From a bacterium (GTDB lineage: Bacteria; Planctomycetota; Planctomycetia; Planctomycetales; Planctomycetaceae), in NCBI GenBank assembly GCA_016124895.1, contig WGMU01000014.1, positions 40,957 to 104,956 of the forward strand: a stretch of DNA of 64,000 nucleotides. The letters run 5' to 3'. Position numbers and translations under genes: made by a program. Positions 18,001 to 25,600 of this stretch are shown piece by piece (the stretch's first letter is position 1; every line of letters starts with the position of its first letter). The notes beneath the pieces were generated by a model. The model had not been told where the DNA came from, made no database searches, and worked only from the letters and a program-made list of their open reading frames with translations.

Positions 18001-18456
18001 GTGCCGTTGCAGGGGGAGCGCGAAGTGGCAGACATGAAAGGCAAAACGGTTTGCCTGGTCTGCGTGCAGTCGTCGTGCGAGGCGTCTCGCGTACTCGGCG
18101 GATTGCTGCTGCAACAACTTGCTGAACGTTATGAGAACTCGCCAGACGTTGTCCTGATTCTGCTGCAGACGGCCATGATCGACTTCAAACAGAACTCGGC
18201 AGCGGCGCTGCGCGGGACTGCAGCGACGTTGCCTGGAAACGTCGCGATTGGTCACTGCGGCTCGGCAAAGAATCGCCCGCTCATTCTGAATCGATACGGA
18301 ATTCGAGCAACGCCGTGGACGATTCTGATTCGCCCTGACGGAACCGTTGCCGGCAGCGGCATCATGGTCGATGGCTCGGAAGTCGGTCGTTTGATCGATT
18401 CGCTTCGCAACGGAACTGAAACCACCATCAAAGGTGGGACTGAAACTTCACAGTAG
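15067..18456 (+). CDS. Membrane protein: zinc-ribbon, terpene-cyclase-like, degenerate LytM and thioredoxin-like domains
   Basis: 1129 residues. N-terminus: paired cysteines (CAAC and CSPCC) resembling a zinc ribbon. Residues about 176-198 form one membrane helix (SVVVHGILLLLLAAIVFHL). Residues about 350-680 look like a prenyltransferase/squalene-cyclase alpha-barrel, with repeats such as GLKWLAAHQRADGSW, GLDWLVAQ and FIAASQDPTGGGW; planctomycetes have many such non-enzymatic relatives. Residues about 795-915 resemble M23/LytM peptidases (HTGGD, YAHLG), but the final HxH is HLF, so one zinc ligand is missing. Residues about 985-1115 look thioredoxin-like without a CxxC. It is probably a large periplasmic envelope protein. 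The combination is unusual; no enzyme activity should be assumed. Confidence 0.7.
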   Translation: MDTFQLDTLDWIRLQCAACGQTVEILRLDLEASGGASICSPCCGAKLIPLDESGSKPPGLGPQQPESQVAESPVSNSQRRDLSPVESPKCESSVSDSAAASSEFDFDFAEAPADVTGLPNEVDANRNGETRVSAPVAGATIRCAGLTISNVCVDGIEPSLDLRTNVWGDRRKNSASIAVSVVVHGILLLLLAAIVFHLPPRVATDALNASFETSTDEFAADGASTLDSAEFTTAVPLTIPSGTAGGNPAEDPAVSVVAVETVAPAAAADAGTTDFIPSIATGTSTSGAKVTANTEFGGQVGAGGTAGGGSGSSAGPASTDEWRIPTGLGFDSRRPEVRRQLAALSGATPASEAAVRAGLKWLAAHQRADGSWSLQHTHPECGDACLPNGSMDCPTAATALALLCFLGAGHSHQEGDYQQVVKHGLDWLVAQSRDGDLRMPLTLQNPEGRSGMYAHGAASMALCEAYGMTLDRTLIQPCEESIAFIAASQDPTGGGWRYTPQEPGDTSVVGWQVMALVSARLSGLEVPDGVRDKVVRFLKSVYSPSNGEFGYKGTRRATVATTAIGDLCSLYLHSTFERGDLERVARTLGAQNSRQNDEYANYYVSLVLHQLGGEHWRKWNATCRDTLVATQKQQGHARGSWDPAGRWGRTGGRLYSTSMNVLTLEVYYRHLPLYAEHAFELGLASKPTTKKRKPTGRQPRNTSGKDNVAALEFVPVTMTEPISPPADNDAVIEAGQSPLIIEPLPEQRPLFPHATRFCSPLRNLFEEATLRSVADGNGRKWRLYPDAGFGMPLLKLGERSLIHTGGDFGWFQPDEPVFAAAAGIVRYSGVPATDNADGGVSSGWGNTIVIEHQLPDGAVLMTVYAHLGIDRQAEAGDVVAAGQLIGSIGQQSRSINGDCVPHLFFAIRPGMPDGAETPLAAFAADVNDWLDPIAFLREQKADVLPAIRFSPTPNPAPVSETPVVGQPASSWSIDEWLRVPLQGEREVADMKGKTVCLVCVQSSCEASRVLGGLLLQQLAERYENSPDVVLILLQTAMIDFKQNSAAALRGTAATLPGNVAIGHCGSAKNRPLILNRYGIRATPWTILIRPDGTVAGSGIMVDGSEVGRLIDSLRNGTETTIKGGTETSQ

Positions 18457-18500
18457 CCTCTCGACGGAACGCCCCGATCGTTCTCTGACTTCGCCGGTCG

Positions 18501-19448
18501 TTACTTCACCTGCTTGCCTCCCCTCTCGGATTTGTTCGACGCGGCAGGCAGCGGTCGGTCGGGAACCAGTTCCGTCCGTCGGCCTTCGTTCAGTGTGAAG
18601 CGGATGACGCGTCGCGGCTGGTCGAGCCGATACGTCTCGCTTTTGACCTGTTCGCTCTTTGAACCACGATAGCGAATCCAGGTGACACGAAACGACTTGC
18701 CGACAATGTTCCCATCGACGTGCTCGATCGTCGCGCGGTAGTCGCCTTTCTGGCCGCGAACGCAGACATATTCCTCGAAGCAGTTGTCCGGCTTCGGGCC
18801 GTAACCGTCGTGAGTAAATGCGCCGCCACCGGCTGTCTGTGGGTCGTGAGTCGAGCACTTCGTGCCACACGGTTCCTCGACGGTCAGATCAAGATCACCG
18901 TCGCCTGACCATTCGACGCGAACGATCAGGTCACGGCGTTTCGCCTCCTGCAGTGCCGCGGCCATTCGGTCGGCCTCAGCGTTGCGTCCTTCACGCCGGA
19001 GAACCTGCTGAGTATCCAGAGATGTATCTTCCGCATTCTTGTGCTGTCGCTCGAACCCGCGGCCCCAGACCTGTGTGAGAATCCCGCTACTGGCCCACTG
19101 AATTGCTTCGGCGTCCTTCAGCTTTGTCGCGAGCTTGAGTCCCTGGAGGTACGGCTCGGCCTGTGAGGGCGATAGTCGCACTGCTTCCTGGTAAACACTC
19201 AACGCTGCCGACGGCGCATCAAGTTGCGTCAGAAATCTCGCGGAGTAAAGCAGGCCGTCAATATCCGTTGGTGAAAGGTCAACGCGCGACATCAGGACGC
19301 GTTGAATCTCGTCCTGCGGGAAATCGGCCAGCCGCATACTCATGGCAAGGATGTCAAACATCCACGGTTCCGATTGCCCGTTCGCCAGCGCTGCCTGCAG
19401 GAAGGCGACGATCTGCTCATACTGCTTCCGTTCGAGCAGTTGAGACAC
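18501..19448 (-). CDS. TPR plus DUF2135-like protein; probably the C-terminal part of the frame-broken VWA protein
   Basis: 315 residues from the GTG at 19448, the first standard start in this frame. Helical TPR-like repeats (about 1-170, e.g. AALSVYQEAVRLSPSQAEPYLQGL) are followed by a beta domain (about 175-290) with RVEWSGDGDLDLTVEEP, GGAFTHDGYGP and YRATIEHV, resembling DUF2135. The GTG has no ribosome site and lies mid-way through what reads as a continuous protein: the same frame stays open upstream to the run of nine A at 19784-19792 inside the end of the VWA gene. The simplest reading is that it is not independent but the C-terminal third of that protein, reached by a -1 shift. If independent, its role is unknown. 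Confidence 0.65.
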   Translation of the reverse strand: MSQLLERKQYEQIVAFLQAALANGQSEPWMFDILAMSMRLADFPQDEIQRVLMSRVDLSPTDIDGLLYSARFLTQLDAPSAALSVYQEAVRLSPSQAEPYLQGLKLATKLKDAEAIQWASSGILTQVWGRGFERQHKNAEDTSLDTQQVLRREGRNAEADRMAAALQEAKRRDLIVRVEWSGDGDLDLTVEEPCGTKCSTHDPQTAGGGAFTHDGYGPKPDNCFEEYVCVRGQKGDYRATIEHVDGNIVGKSFRVTWIRYRGSKSEQVKSETYRLDQPRRVIRFTLNEGRRTELVPDRPLPAASNKSERGGKQVK

Positions 19449-19792
19449 CGTTCTGCGTACGTCTTCTGACGCGGGCTGATTCTCTTTGAAGTAGCGGAAC
19501 CAGACTTCAAACGTCGACGGCTGATCCGCTCGCTGGCTGGCTGGAACTGGCGCTGCGGCCGACTCACTTCCGTCGCCGGAAGCCGCTCTGGACGCTGTTT
19601 CGTCAACTTGAGCAACGAGCCGGACACGCAGTCGGCCACGATGACGCGGCCCGTCAGAAGCATCGTGTTCTGAGTCCGCCGAGGACTGCGCAAAAAGCAG
19701 GGGTCGCCGCCGTGTTTCGGCCTGCGACCCCTGCAGAGTTTCACCAGTCCGGACGGATTGCCCGGCTTCCGGATGAGCTACGGTTTTTTTTT
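19449..19792 (-). other. A9 slippery run and open -1 frame joining two coding segments
   Basis: On the minus strand the VWA frame reads CTG AAA AAA AAA CCG TAG. The A run (19784-19792) allows a -1 step, after which the ribosome reads ACC GTA GCT and continues without a stop through 19449 into the TPR/DUF2135 segment. Hand translation gives a Ser/Ala/Arg-rich linker, then FEVWFRYFKENQPASEDVRR, then the TPR part. This could be a true frameshift mutation, an assembly error in the homopolymer, or programmed translational or transcriptional slippage. Confidence 0.7.
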
Positions 19793-22384
19793 CAGGCCCG
19801 GAACTGCACGTTCCGCAACTTGAGTGAACCCGCTGAACGAATTTACTCCGATCGAAGCCGAGTCTTCGCCGAGGATTCCGTCGAGAATATTCCGCAGCTT
19901 CGGATCAGCCGGCGCTTCCGCCTTTGCCGGGGCCTTCTGCTGTTGCGGCTTGCTCATCGCCTTCGGAACTGCTGGGGAAGCGATATTGAACATCCCCATG
20001 CCGCCGCCCATGCCGCCCATGCCGCCGCCCATGCCACCCATGCCGCCGCCCATGCCGCCCATCATGCCGCCGCCCATGCCACCCATCATTCCGCCGCCCA
20101 TCATTGATTGGGCATTGAGCTGAATGACCAGGTCACCGACGGGATAGACACGAGTCGGCAGTTTTGTCGGGTCGTTGGCCACGTCGACCGTCGTGATCTT
20201 CATCACCTCGTCTTCGATGATGTAGGTCAGGTCGAGTTCTTCGAGCATGATCTTCAGCGCGCTGCGAAGCGTAATGTTCGACAGCGGGGGAACATTCAGC
20301 GGCTCGTCCGAAGTCAGGCCGGCTTCCTCAATGGCCAGCTTGTCGATGATGATCGGAATCTCGAACTGCTTCGACAGGAAGTCAACAGCATCCTGCAGCG
20401 GGTAATCCGGGACGAAGTTGAGTGACGTGGGCTGCTCCAGTGCTGCCTGGATCTTGACTTCCGACGGTGAGGGATCGTAGAGCGTCACCGACGCGTACTT
20501 GGCACGGCGCTCAGACAGTGCCTTCCAGACTTCCGGAGCCGGCCAGCGGATCGGCGGTTCATCCGGGAACGGGACGTGGGACCGTTCAACCTGTTCGAGC
20601 GTCGCCAGAAAACGGTCAGCTCGCAGATTCCGCAGGTAATACGCCGTGTAAAGCTGCCCGGCCGCTTCTGAACCAACGCGAGCGGCCGTTGCTGTCCCAT
20701 TGCCCGGCCGCAGACGAATCGCTTCCTGAGCGACGGCTTCTGCTTCGGAGTAGGCTGCTGAGTTACCGCGTTCGGCTTCGTTGAGCAGCGAACGAACCCG
20801 GTCGATCAGTCGCTCAATGTGGTCGTCTTCAAGCTGGAGCTGCTCGATCAGACGTTTCTGAGCATCGATTGCAGCGACGGCTTCCTGAGCACGAATCTCA
20901 CGCAATTCCTGAACTTCCTTCTGTCCTTTGACGTCCGCGATCACTCCCTGCAGACGCTTGCCGAGGCTCACCCGAACATCCGGGTTGATGTCACCGGCAT
21001 CTTTGACGGCTGCCATTGTCTTCTTCAGCAGACTCAGAGCAACATCCGGGTCTTCGCCAGCGACCTGCCGGGCCTGCTGAATCGTTGAAGAAACAATCAA
21101 TTGCAGACGGTCGGTCTTGATCTGCTCAATGACGAGCTGTTCGTTGATCAGGCTGCCTTCCTGCTGAGCAGTCGCTGCGTCGGCCGTCGGGGCGTTTGGA
21201 TCATTCGCAGCCTGCAGCAGACTGACATTCGTCACTGCCGCGGCCTTCAACAGCCGACCGGCATTTGAGTTCTGCGGATCAACCTGCTGTATGGCCTTGC
21301 CGATTTCGGCGGCCCGCTGCAGATCGCGGTCAACCAAGGCGGCGTCGCCGAGAGCCGCAAGCTGGCCAAGCTGCGCCGAAACATTCTGACGTGCTGATTG
21401 AAGAAGCTGCTCACCGGCAAATGGCACATCCAGCGGATGACTTTCAGCTCGCTGAGCCAGCACCGCCAGATATGAGTTCTCACTGGCAGGCTCTTCAGAA
21501 GTCGTTGCCCAGCGGATTTCGTCCGATTCGGTCTGGCCGACGACGGCATTCGCCACCGCGCCACGGCCCAGCAGGACAGTCTCCCGGTCAGGACGAACCG
21601 GCAGAACTTCAGTGGGCAGCAGAGTCGTCGCCGAGTCTGTCGTCAGCGACTTAAGCCACACGGGAGAAATCTGCGCAAGGTCGGCGAGTTCCCTGCCGGC
21701 GGTTTCTGCTGGAACGTCGGCGTCGTCAATCAGAACACGGCCGCCGGTCCAGTGACTGAGAACACCCAGAAGCTGCAGATCGCGACGCGGGCCAATCGCG
21801 ATGCTGTTGACCGGAACGCGAATGCCACGCAGACGCGCGATGAGTTTCTGCAGATCATTCTGTGCGATGATTCGCAGACCGCTGACGCCATCTCCGAAGT
21901 AAACGATCGACGCATTCTGGTTTGCAGCCAGTGAGGCGGCGGTGTCGAGCGCCTGACCGAGATCGGTCGCTCCCAGCGGAGCCCGGCGTTCAAGCTTTGC
22001 CACGGCCTGTCGTGCAGCATCACTGCGAACGCCGACAAAGCTCGAAGTCAGTTCATTTGGAGCGACGTCGATCGCCAGCAGCCGAATCTCAGCGGAGTCC
22101 GGCAATGCGGCAAGGAAGCTGTTCAGCACTCCAAGTGCCTGCCGACGGTGCTCGCCCGTCTGACTGGCCGACGTGTCGAACAGAACGACGTGCTTCTGCA
22201 GCTTCGAGTGGCTTAGATCTTCCGGAGCCTTGAGCTGGACGGCGTAAACGTTCTCGCCAGACTCGCTGCGATACTGAAGCACTCGGGCCGACGGGCCTTC
22301 CGCTGCAGACACTCGGCTGTGCTGGCTGAGTGCGACCGCGAGCGAAAGCCCGAACATCGCGAGGCGTGAAAATCGAGACGGCAT
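19778..22384 (-). CDS. Exported VWA-domain protein with STN-like domain and Met-Gly tract
   Basis: 868 residues to the first stop. GGAG lies 7 nt before the ATG. Signal peptide about 1-27. A von Willebrand A domain (about 60-250) has an intact MIDAS DTSAS, so metal-dependent ligand binding is plausible. A helical region (about 320-590) follows. Next is an STN/secretin-short-domain-like module (about 650-730; SLNFVPDYPLQDAVDFLSKQFEIPIII). Then comes a tract made only of Met and Gly (about 765-800), and a short tail. The C-terminus GLKKKP with its TAG lies immediately after nine A, and the -1 frame continues for more than 420 codons, so the intact protein is probably about 1290 residues. Probably a periplasmic or outer-membrane scaffold. 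Confidence 0.8.
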   Translation of the reverse strand: MPSRFSRLAMFGLSLAVALSQHSRVSAAEGPSARVLQYRSESGENVYAVQLKAPEDLSHSKLQKHVVLFDTSASQTGEHRRQALGVLNSFLAALPDSAEIRLLAIDVAPNELTSSFVGVRSDAARQAVAKLERRAPLGATDLGQALDTAASLAANQNASIVYFGDGVSGLRIIAQNDLQKLIARLRGIRVPVNSIAIGPRRDLQLLGVLSHWTGGRVLIDDADVPAETAGRELADLAQISPVWLKSLTTDSATTLLPTEVLPVRPDRETVLLGRGAVANAVVGQTESDEIRWATTSEEPASENSYLAVLAQRAESHPLDVPFAGEQLLQSARQNVSAQLGQLAALGDAALVDRDLQRAAEIGKAIQQVDPQNSNAGRLLKAAAVTNVSLLQAANDPNAPTADAATAQQEGSLINEQLVIEQIKTDRLQLIVSSTIQQARQVAGEDPDVALSLLKKTMAAVKDAGDINPDVRVSLGKRLQGVIADVKGQKEVQELREIRAQEAVAAIDAQKRLIEQLQLEDDHIERLIDRVRSLLNEAERGNSAAYSEAEAVAQEAIRLRPGNGTATAARVGSEAAGQLYTAYYLRNLRADRFLATLEQVERSHVPFPDEPPIRWPAPEVWKALSERRAKYASVTLYDPSPSEVKIQAALEQPTSLNFVPDYPLQDAVDFLSKQFEIPIIIDKLAIEEAGLTSDEPLNVPPLSNITLRSALKIMLEELDLTYIIEDEVMKITTVDVANDPTKLPTRVYPVGDLVIQLNAQSMMGGGMMGGMGGGMMGGMGGGMGGMGGGMGGMGGGMGMFNIASPAVPKAMSKPQQQKAPAKAEAPADPKLRNILDGILGEDSASIGVNSFSGFTQVAERAVPGLKKKP
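19991..20108 (-). repeat. Met-Gly coding tandem repeat
   Basis: About 118 bp built from repeats of CATGCCGCC and CATGCCACC, read on the minus strand as Met-Gly-Gly and Met-Met-Gly-Gly-Gly units inside the VWA protein. Such tracts change length easily by slippage, and the many methionines could bind copper or act as an oxidation sink; this is inference. Confidence 0.8.
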
Positions 22385-22767
22385 CGTGTGTCTCCGTAAT
22401 CGCAGGAGTTTTGAGAATCCCAGCCGGGACTTGCCTGCTCGGCAATCTGACTTCGCACGCCAGCCCGGACAGTGTTAATCGCGAAGCGACAGGCTGTCGA
22501 GACAGGAGAGCGTACGCATGAAAACTGACGGTCAGATCGCGGGAACAGTTCGACGAAAAGGAAGCCGGAACCGGCCAGTCTGGACAGGAAGCCGACGATC
22601 CTACTTCGGGACGGGAAGTCCGTGACAGGATTTTTTCCTCATTTCGGTCTGATTCCAATCCCTGCTCTCAGCCCGTCAGGAGATTGGTGGAGAGCGACGC
22701 CGGATTGGCAGGTCCCGCTTAACGGAACGGAGATTCCGGTTGCGGCGTCCGCCAGCGAAAGTGCCGG
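22385..22767. other. Intergenic region of 383 bp
   Basis: It lies between the lhgO stop and the VWA protein start, both genes leftward. Only the ribosome site of the VWA gene (GGAG at 22392-22395, read on the minus strand) is clear. A 35-codon frame at 22518-22625 on the plus strand has an AGGAG but lacks protein-like character. No structured RNA was recognised. Confidence 0.4.
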
Positions 22768-23967
22768 TCATCCCACTTTCGCGGCCAGTCTTGCAACGAT
22801 CAGTCCGCCAATGTTCAACGCAGCGGTTGCAGCGGGTGACGGAGCATTGCCGAGATTGATGATCCGGTCGGTTTCCTGAATCAGAAAATCGTCGAGCAGC
22901 TTGCCGTCACGGCCGAGTGCCTGTGCGCGGACGCCTGACGGTGCGTGATGCAGATGCTCGCTGCGAATCTCTGGAATCAGCCGCTGCAGGGCATGCACGA
23001 ACGCCCGCTTGCTGAACGACCGCCACATTTCCATGCAGCCTGTCCGCCAGTGCTTTGACGCCATGCGCAGAAAGCCGGGATAGGTCAGCGACTCGGCCAG
23101 GTCCCGCAGATTGATGTCCCGCTTGGTGTAACCTTCGCGGGCAAAGGCCAGCACGGCATTCGGTCCGCATTCGACGCCGCCCAGCACCATCCGTGTAAAG
23201 TGGACGCCGAGAAACGGAAACTTCGGATCCGGCACAGGGTAAATCAGGGCCTTGCAGAGATGCTCGGCCACATGCGTCAGCTCGAAATACTCGCCGCGGA
23301 ACGGGACGATCTTCGCCTCGGGTTTCTGGCCGCTGAGCTGCGTGACGCGGTCACAGTACAAACCGGTGCAGTTCACAACGAAACGCGACTCAAAATCGCC
23401 GCCCGTCGTCTCGACGATGATTCGATCGCTCGTGGACCGAATGCCTGTGACCTTTGTGTTGAGATGAATCTCCGCTCCGCTGTTTCGCAGCAGTTCGCCG
23501 AGCTTCCGGGAGACGCCGACGTAATCGACGATGCCGGCCTCGGGAACGTGAATAGCCTTGACGCCGGCCGAGTGGGGCTCCAGTTCAGCCAGTCGTTCCG
23601 GGCCGATAACTTCGCACTCGACGCCGTTTGCCTGACCACGTTCGTAAATCCGGTTCAGATTCGGCAGTTCAGACTCGTCGACAGCAACGATGACTTTGCC
23701 GCAGAGTTCGTACGCGATCCCGTGCTCAGTGCAGAACGCCTCCATCGCTTTCTTACCGTCGCGACAGTTCGTCGCACGCAGCGATCCCGGACGGTAATAA
23801 ATCCCCGAATGCAGAACGCCCGAGTTGCGGCCCGTCTGGTGAAACGCCAGTGCGGCTTCCTTTTCGACGAGCTTAATACGGAAGTCCGGATAGCGTTCGC
23901 GCAGTCGCCAGGCAGTGGCCAGACCGACGATCCCGCCGCCGAGCACAATCACATCGCTGTGTGCCAT
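22768..23967 (-). CDS. lhgO: L-2-hydroxyglutarate oxidase
   Basis: 399 residues, the usual length. FAD-dependent DAO-family fold: the N-terminal dinucleotide motif is [17 protein letters not shown]. Family-typical segments follow: [70 protein letters not shown] and, at the end, [16 protein letters not shown]. The enzyme oxidises L-2-hydroxyglutarate to 2-oxoglutarate and passes electrons to the membrane quinone pool, removing a toxic side product of metabolism. It lies 73 bp after the DUF6580 gene on the same strand, possibly in one unit. Confidence 0.93.
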   Translation of the reverse strand: MAHSDVIVLGGGIVGLATAWRLRERYPDFRIKLVEKEAALAFHQTGRNSGVLHSGIYYRPGSLRATNCRDGKKAMEAFCTEHGIAYELCGKVIVAVDESELPNLNRIYERGQANGVECEVIGPERLAELEPHSAGVKAIHVPEAGIVDYVGVSRKLGELLRNSGAEIHLNTKVTGIRSTSDRIIVETTGGDFESRFVVNCTGLYCDRVTQLSGQKPEAKIVPFRGEYFELTHVAEHLCKALIYPVPDPKFPFLGVHFTRMVLGGVECGPNAVLAFAREGYTKRDINLRDLAESLTYPGFLRMASKHWRTGCMEMWRSFSKRAFVHALQRLIPEIRSEHLHHAPSGVRAQALGRDGKLLDDFLIQETDRIINLGNAPSPAATAALNIGGLIVARLAAKVG

Positions 23968-24040
23968 GATGTGCTCTACCGGGCGGACTCGAAGTCAGAA
24001 AGCATCAACGGAAACGAAAACGGACGGCGGACCAACGCAG

Positions 24041-24640
24041 TCAGCAGGCGACGTCGACTGTTGCCGGACGCAGCGCTGGCAGACGCGATTCGGCCAGCGT
24101 CAGGCTGCCGAACAGAGCGACGTTGAATCCGGCATCGCTGAGCAGCGTGTTCTTGAAGAACGGCAGCGCCTGAGCGTAGCACTGAACAAGCCCGGCCACA
24201 GAAACCGAAAGCTTCGGATCGAAGAACAGCCAGACGAAGTTCGACACGATGAAGAAGAGGATTGACCCGTTGAGCGAGAACAGAGCGAGGTTCAGTGGTG
24301 ACCGCTTCCGATTCCGCAGCAGCATCCCGAGGCTGACGACCGCGAGCACAGGGACGTACGTCACGAGGCTCATTGTCGAAAACGACGCCAGTGGATTGCT
24401 GCCATAGCGTCCGGCGTTGAGCGCGACATCGCTGAGCATGAGCGCTGCGATCGGAACCAGAAACGCAGCTCGACGCGACGCGAAACACGCTCCGCCAAAC
24501 AAAGCCATCGCCCCGATGGGAGCAAAGTTCGTCCCGGCGACCGGCAACAGTCGCCACAGCGCGGCCAGAACGACCAGTCCGCAAATCACGGCAAAACGAA
24601 CCTGCTGCTTCTGATGATGCTCGGCGGCGTTCACGGTCAT
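24041..24640 (-). CDS. DUF6580-family membrane protein
   Basis: 199 residues from the ATG at 24640, which has AGGA just upstream; the frame runs on to 24733, but that part is not membrane-like and lacks a ribosome site. About five hydrophobic helices are seen. The segment GTNFAPIGAMALFGGACF near residue 35 is typical of the DUF6580 family, which resembles the substrate-binding (S) components of ECF vitamin transporters. NGSILFFIVSNFVWLF and a late NTLLSDAGFN loop also fit the family. It is an inner-membrane protein, possibly a transporter; the substrate is unknown. Confidence 0.75.
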   Translation of the reverse strand: MTVNAAEHHQKQQVRFAVICGLVVLAALWRLLPVAGTNFAPIGAMALFGGACFASRRAAFLVPIAALMLSDVALNAGRYGSNPLASFSTMSLVTYVPVLAVVSLGMLLRNRKRSPLNLALFSLNGSILFFIVSNFVWLFFDPKLSVSVAGLVQCYAQALPFFKNTLLSDAGFNVALFGSLTLAESRLPALRPATVDVAC

Positions 24641-25124
24641 GGATTCCTGACTCCAGAGGTCGAGACACTGACGCCCGACAACTTCGGACGCAGCAGCGGG
24701 AAGAATAACCGCCAGGCGGCTCCGCACAAACACAGCCTGCCGGTTACTGCTGGATCAGCGGGACGTGATGACTGGAGGCCACGTGTTGCTTCCGGACCTC
24801 ACTCGTAGCAACGCCGCGTTGTGTTCCGTCATCATGCTTTCGTCAATGAACACGCGGCGGCAGCGTGATTCAGATTCCTTGACGTTTCGCTAACTGCCTG
24901 TGAGCAAGAGGTTAGGCTGCCTCGACGGCTTCATGTGGAGCGTTTTCAAACGCGATTGGCATTCACTCTGCTTTACAGGCTGACGGAACGCGGCGGGCAT
25001 TGACGTCTCAAGCCGCTGCTGAGTTCTCAGCAGGCCGTGTCCGGTTCCGAACGCCGGCCCTCCGCACTCCGTGTTTCAGAGAGAGAGTTTCAAACCAACC
25101 AGAGAGAACGAGAAAGGTAACAAA
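24641..25124. other. Divergent intergenic region of 484 bp
   Basis: It separates the leftward DUF6580 gene from the rightward pilin gene. It holds the sigma-54-like promoter listed at 24956-24974 and the pilin ribosome site (AAAGG, 25114-25118). About 150 bp between the promoter and the ATG would form a long leader. No protein-like frame was seen. Confidence 0.5.
24956..24974 (+). promoter_or_regulatory. Candidate sigma-54 promoter for the pilin gene
   Basis: TTGGCATTCACTCTGCTTT has the invariant GG and GC dinucleotides with 10 nt between them, as required for -24/-12 elements, and agrees well with TGGCAC-N5-TTGCW. It lies about 150 bp upstream of the pilin ATG. Pilin genes are often under sigma-54 control. 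No activator-binding site was identified. Confidence 0.5.
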
Positions 25125-25469
25125 ATGAGCCAGATTCTGTGGACGCTGTATAACGACGAAGCCGGGTTCATCGTCTCGGCCGAAATGGTTCTGATCGCGA
25201 CAGTCGCCGTGCTGTCGCTCGTTGTTGGACTCAGTGAAGTCTCGCACGGTGTCAATCAGGAACTCGAAGACGTCGGTTCAGCCTTCGGCGCACTCCAGCA
25301 GAGCTACGTCTACCGGGGTCTCGGGACGCGCGACAAAGCGACTATGTTTGGCAGCTACTTCCAGGACCACGTCGACCTTTGCGACAGTCAGTTCGACGTC
25401 ATCCCGACGGCGCCACGCGACGAAAACGGAGGACAGATTGGCGGTCAGCACGGTCACCACGGGGAATAA
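25125..25469 (+). CDS. Flp-like pilin
   Basis: 114 residues from the ATG at 25125, preceded by AAAGG; an upstream start at 25071 would add 18 polar residues. The N-terminus MSQILWTLYNDEAGFIVSAEMVLIATVAVL resembles the leader and hydrophobic helix of Flp/type IVb pilins: a short charged leader, a Gly before the helix, and a Glu within it. Counting from the Gly, the Glu is at +6 rather than the usual +5. The C-terminal half is hydrophilic and ends with GGQIGGQHGHHGE, a His-rich tail. It would be assembled by a tad-type machine encoded elsewhere. A strong terminator follows, so it is probably a single-gene transcript. Confidence 0.7.
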   Translation: MSQILWTLYNDEAGFIVSAEMVLIATVAVLSLVVGLSEVSHGVNQELEDVGSAFGALQQSYVYRGLGTRDKATMFGSYFQDHVDLCDSQFDVIPTAPRDENGGQIGGQHGHHGE

Positions 25470-25496
25470 CCGACTGCCAGGGCCGACTGAAAAACA

Positions 25497-25535
25497 CGGT
25501 CCGCGCGGGACAGATTCCCGCGCGGGCCGTTGTTT
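25497..25535 (+). terminator. Strong intrinsic terminator after the pilin gene
   Basis: A 14-bp stem (CGGTCCGCGCGGGA against TCCCGCGCGGGCCG with one G-T pair), a CAGAT loop, then TTGTTT. It stands 28 bp after the pilin stop. A run of A (25490-25494) precedes the stem, so it may also act on transcripts from the cyclase gene on the other strand. Confidence 0.85.
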
Positions 25536-25600
25536 AAGTCGGAACGCGAAAGTCGGATAACAGGCCATCCAACTTCCGCATGCCGGATTCCGACTGTCCG

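Noticed and set aside
22518..22625. 35-codon frame with AGGAG
   Set aside because: Arg/Gly-rich chance composition, no conserved features; the region is upstream of a gene on the other strand.
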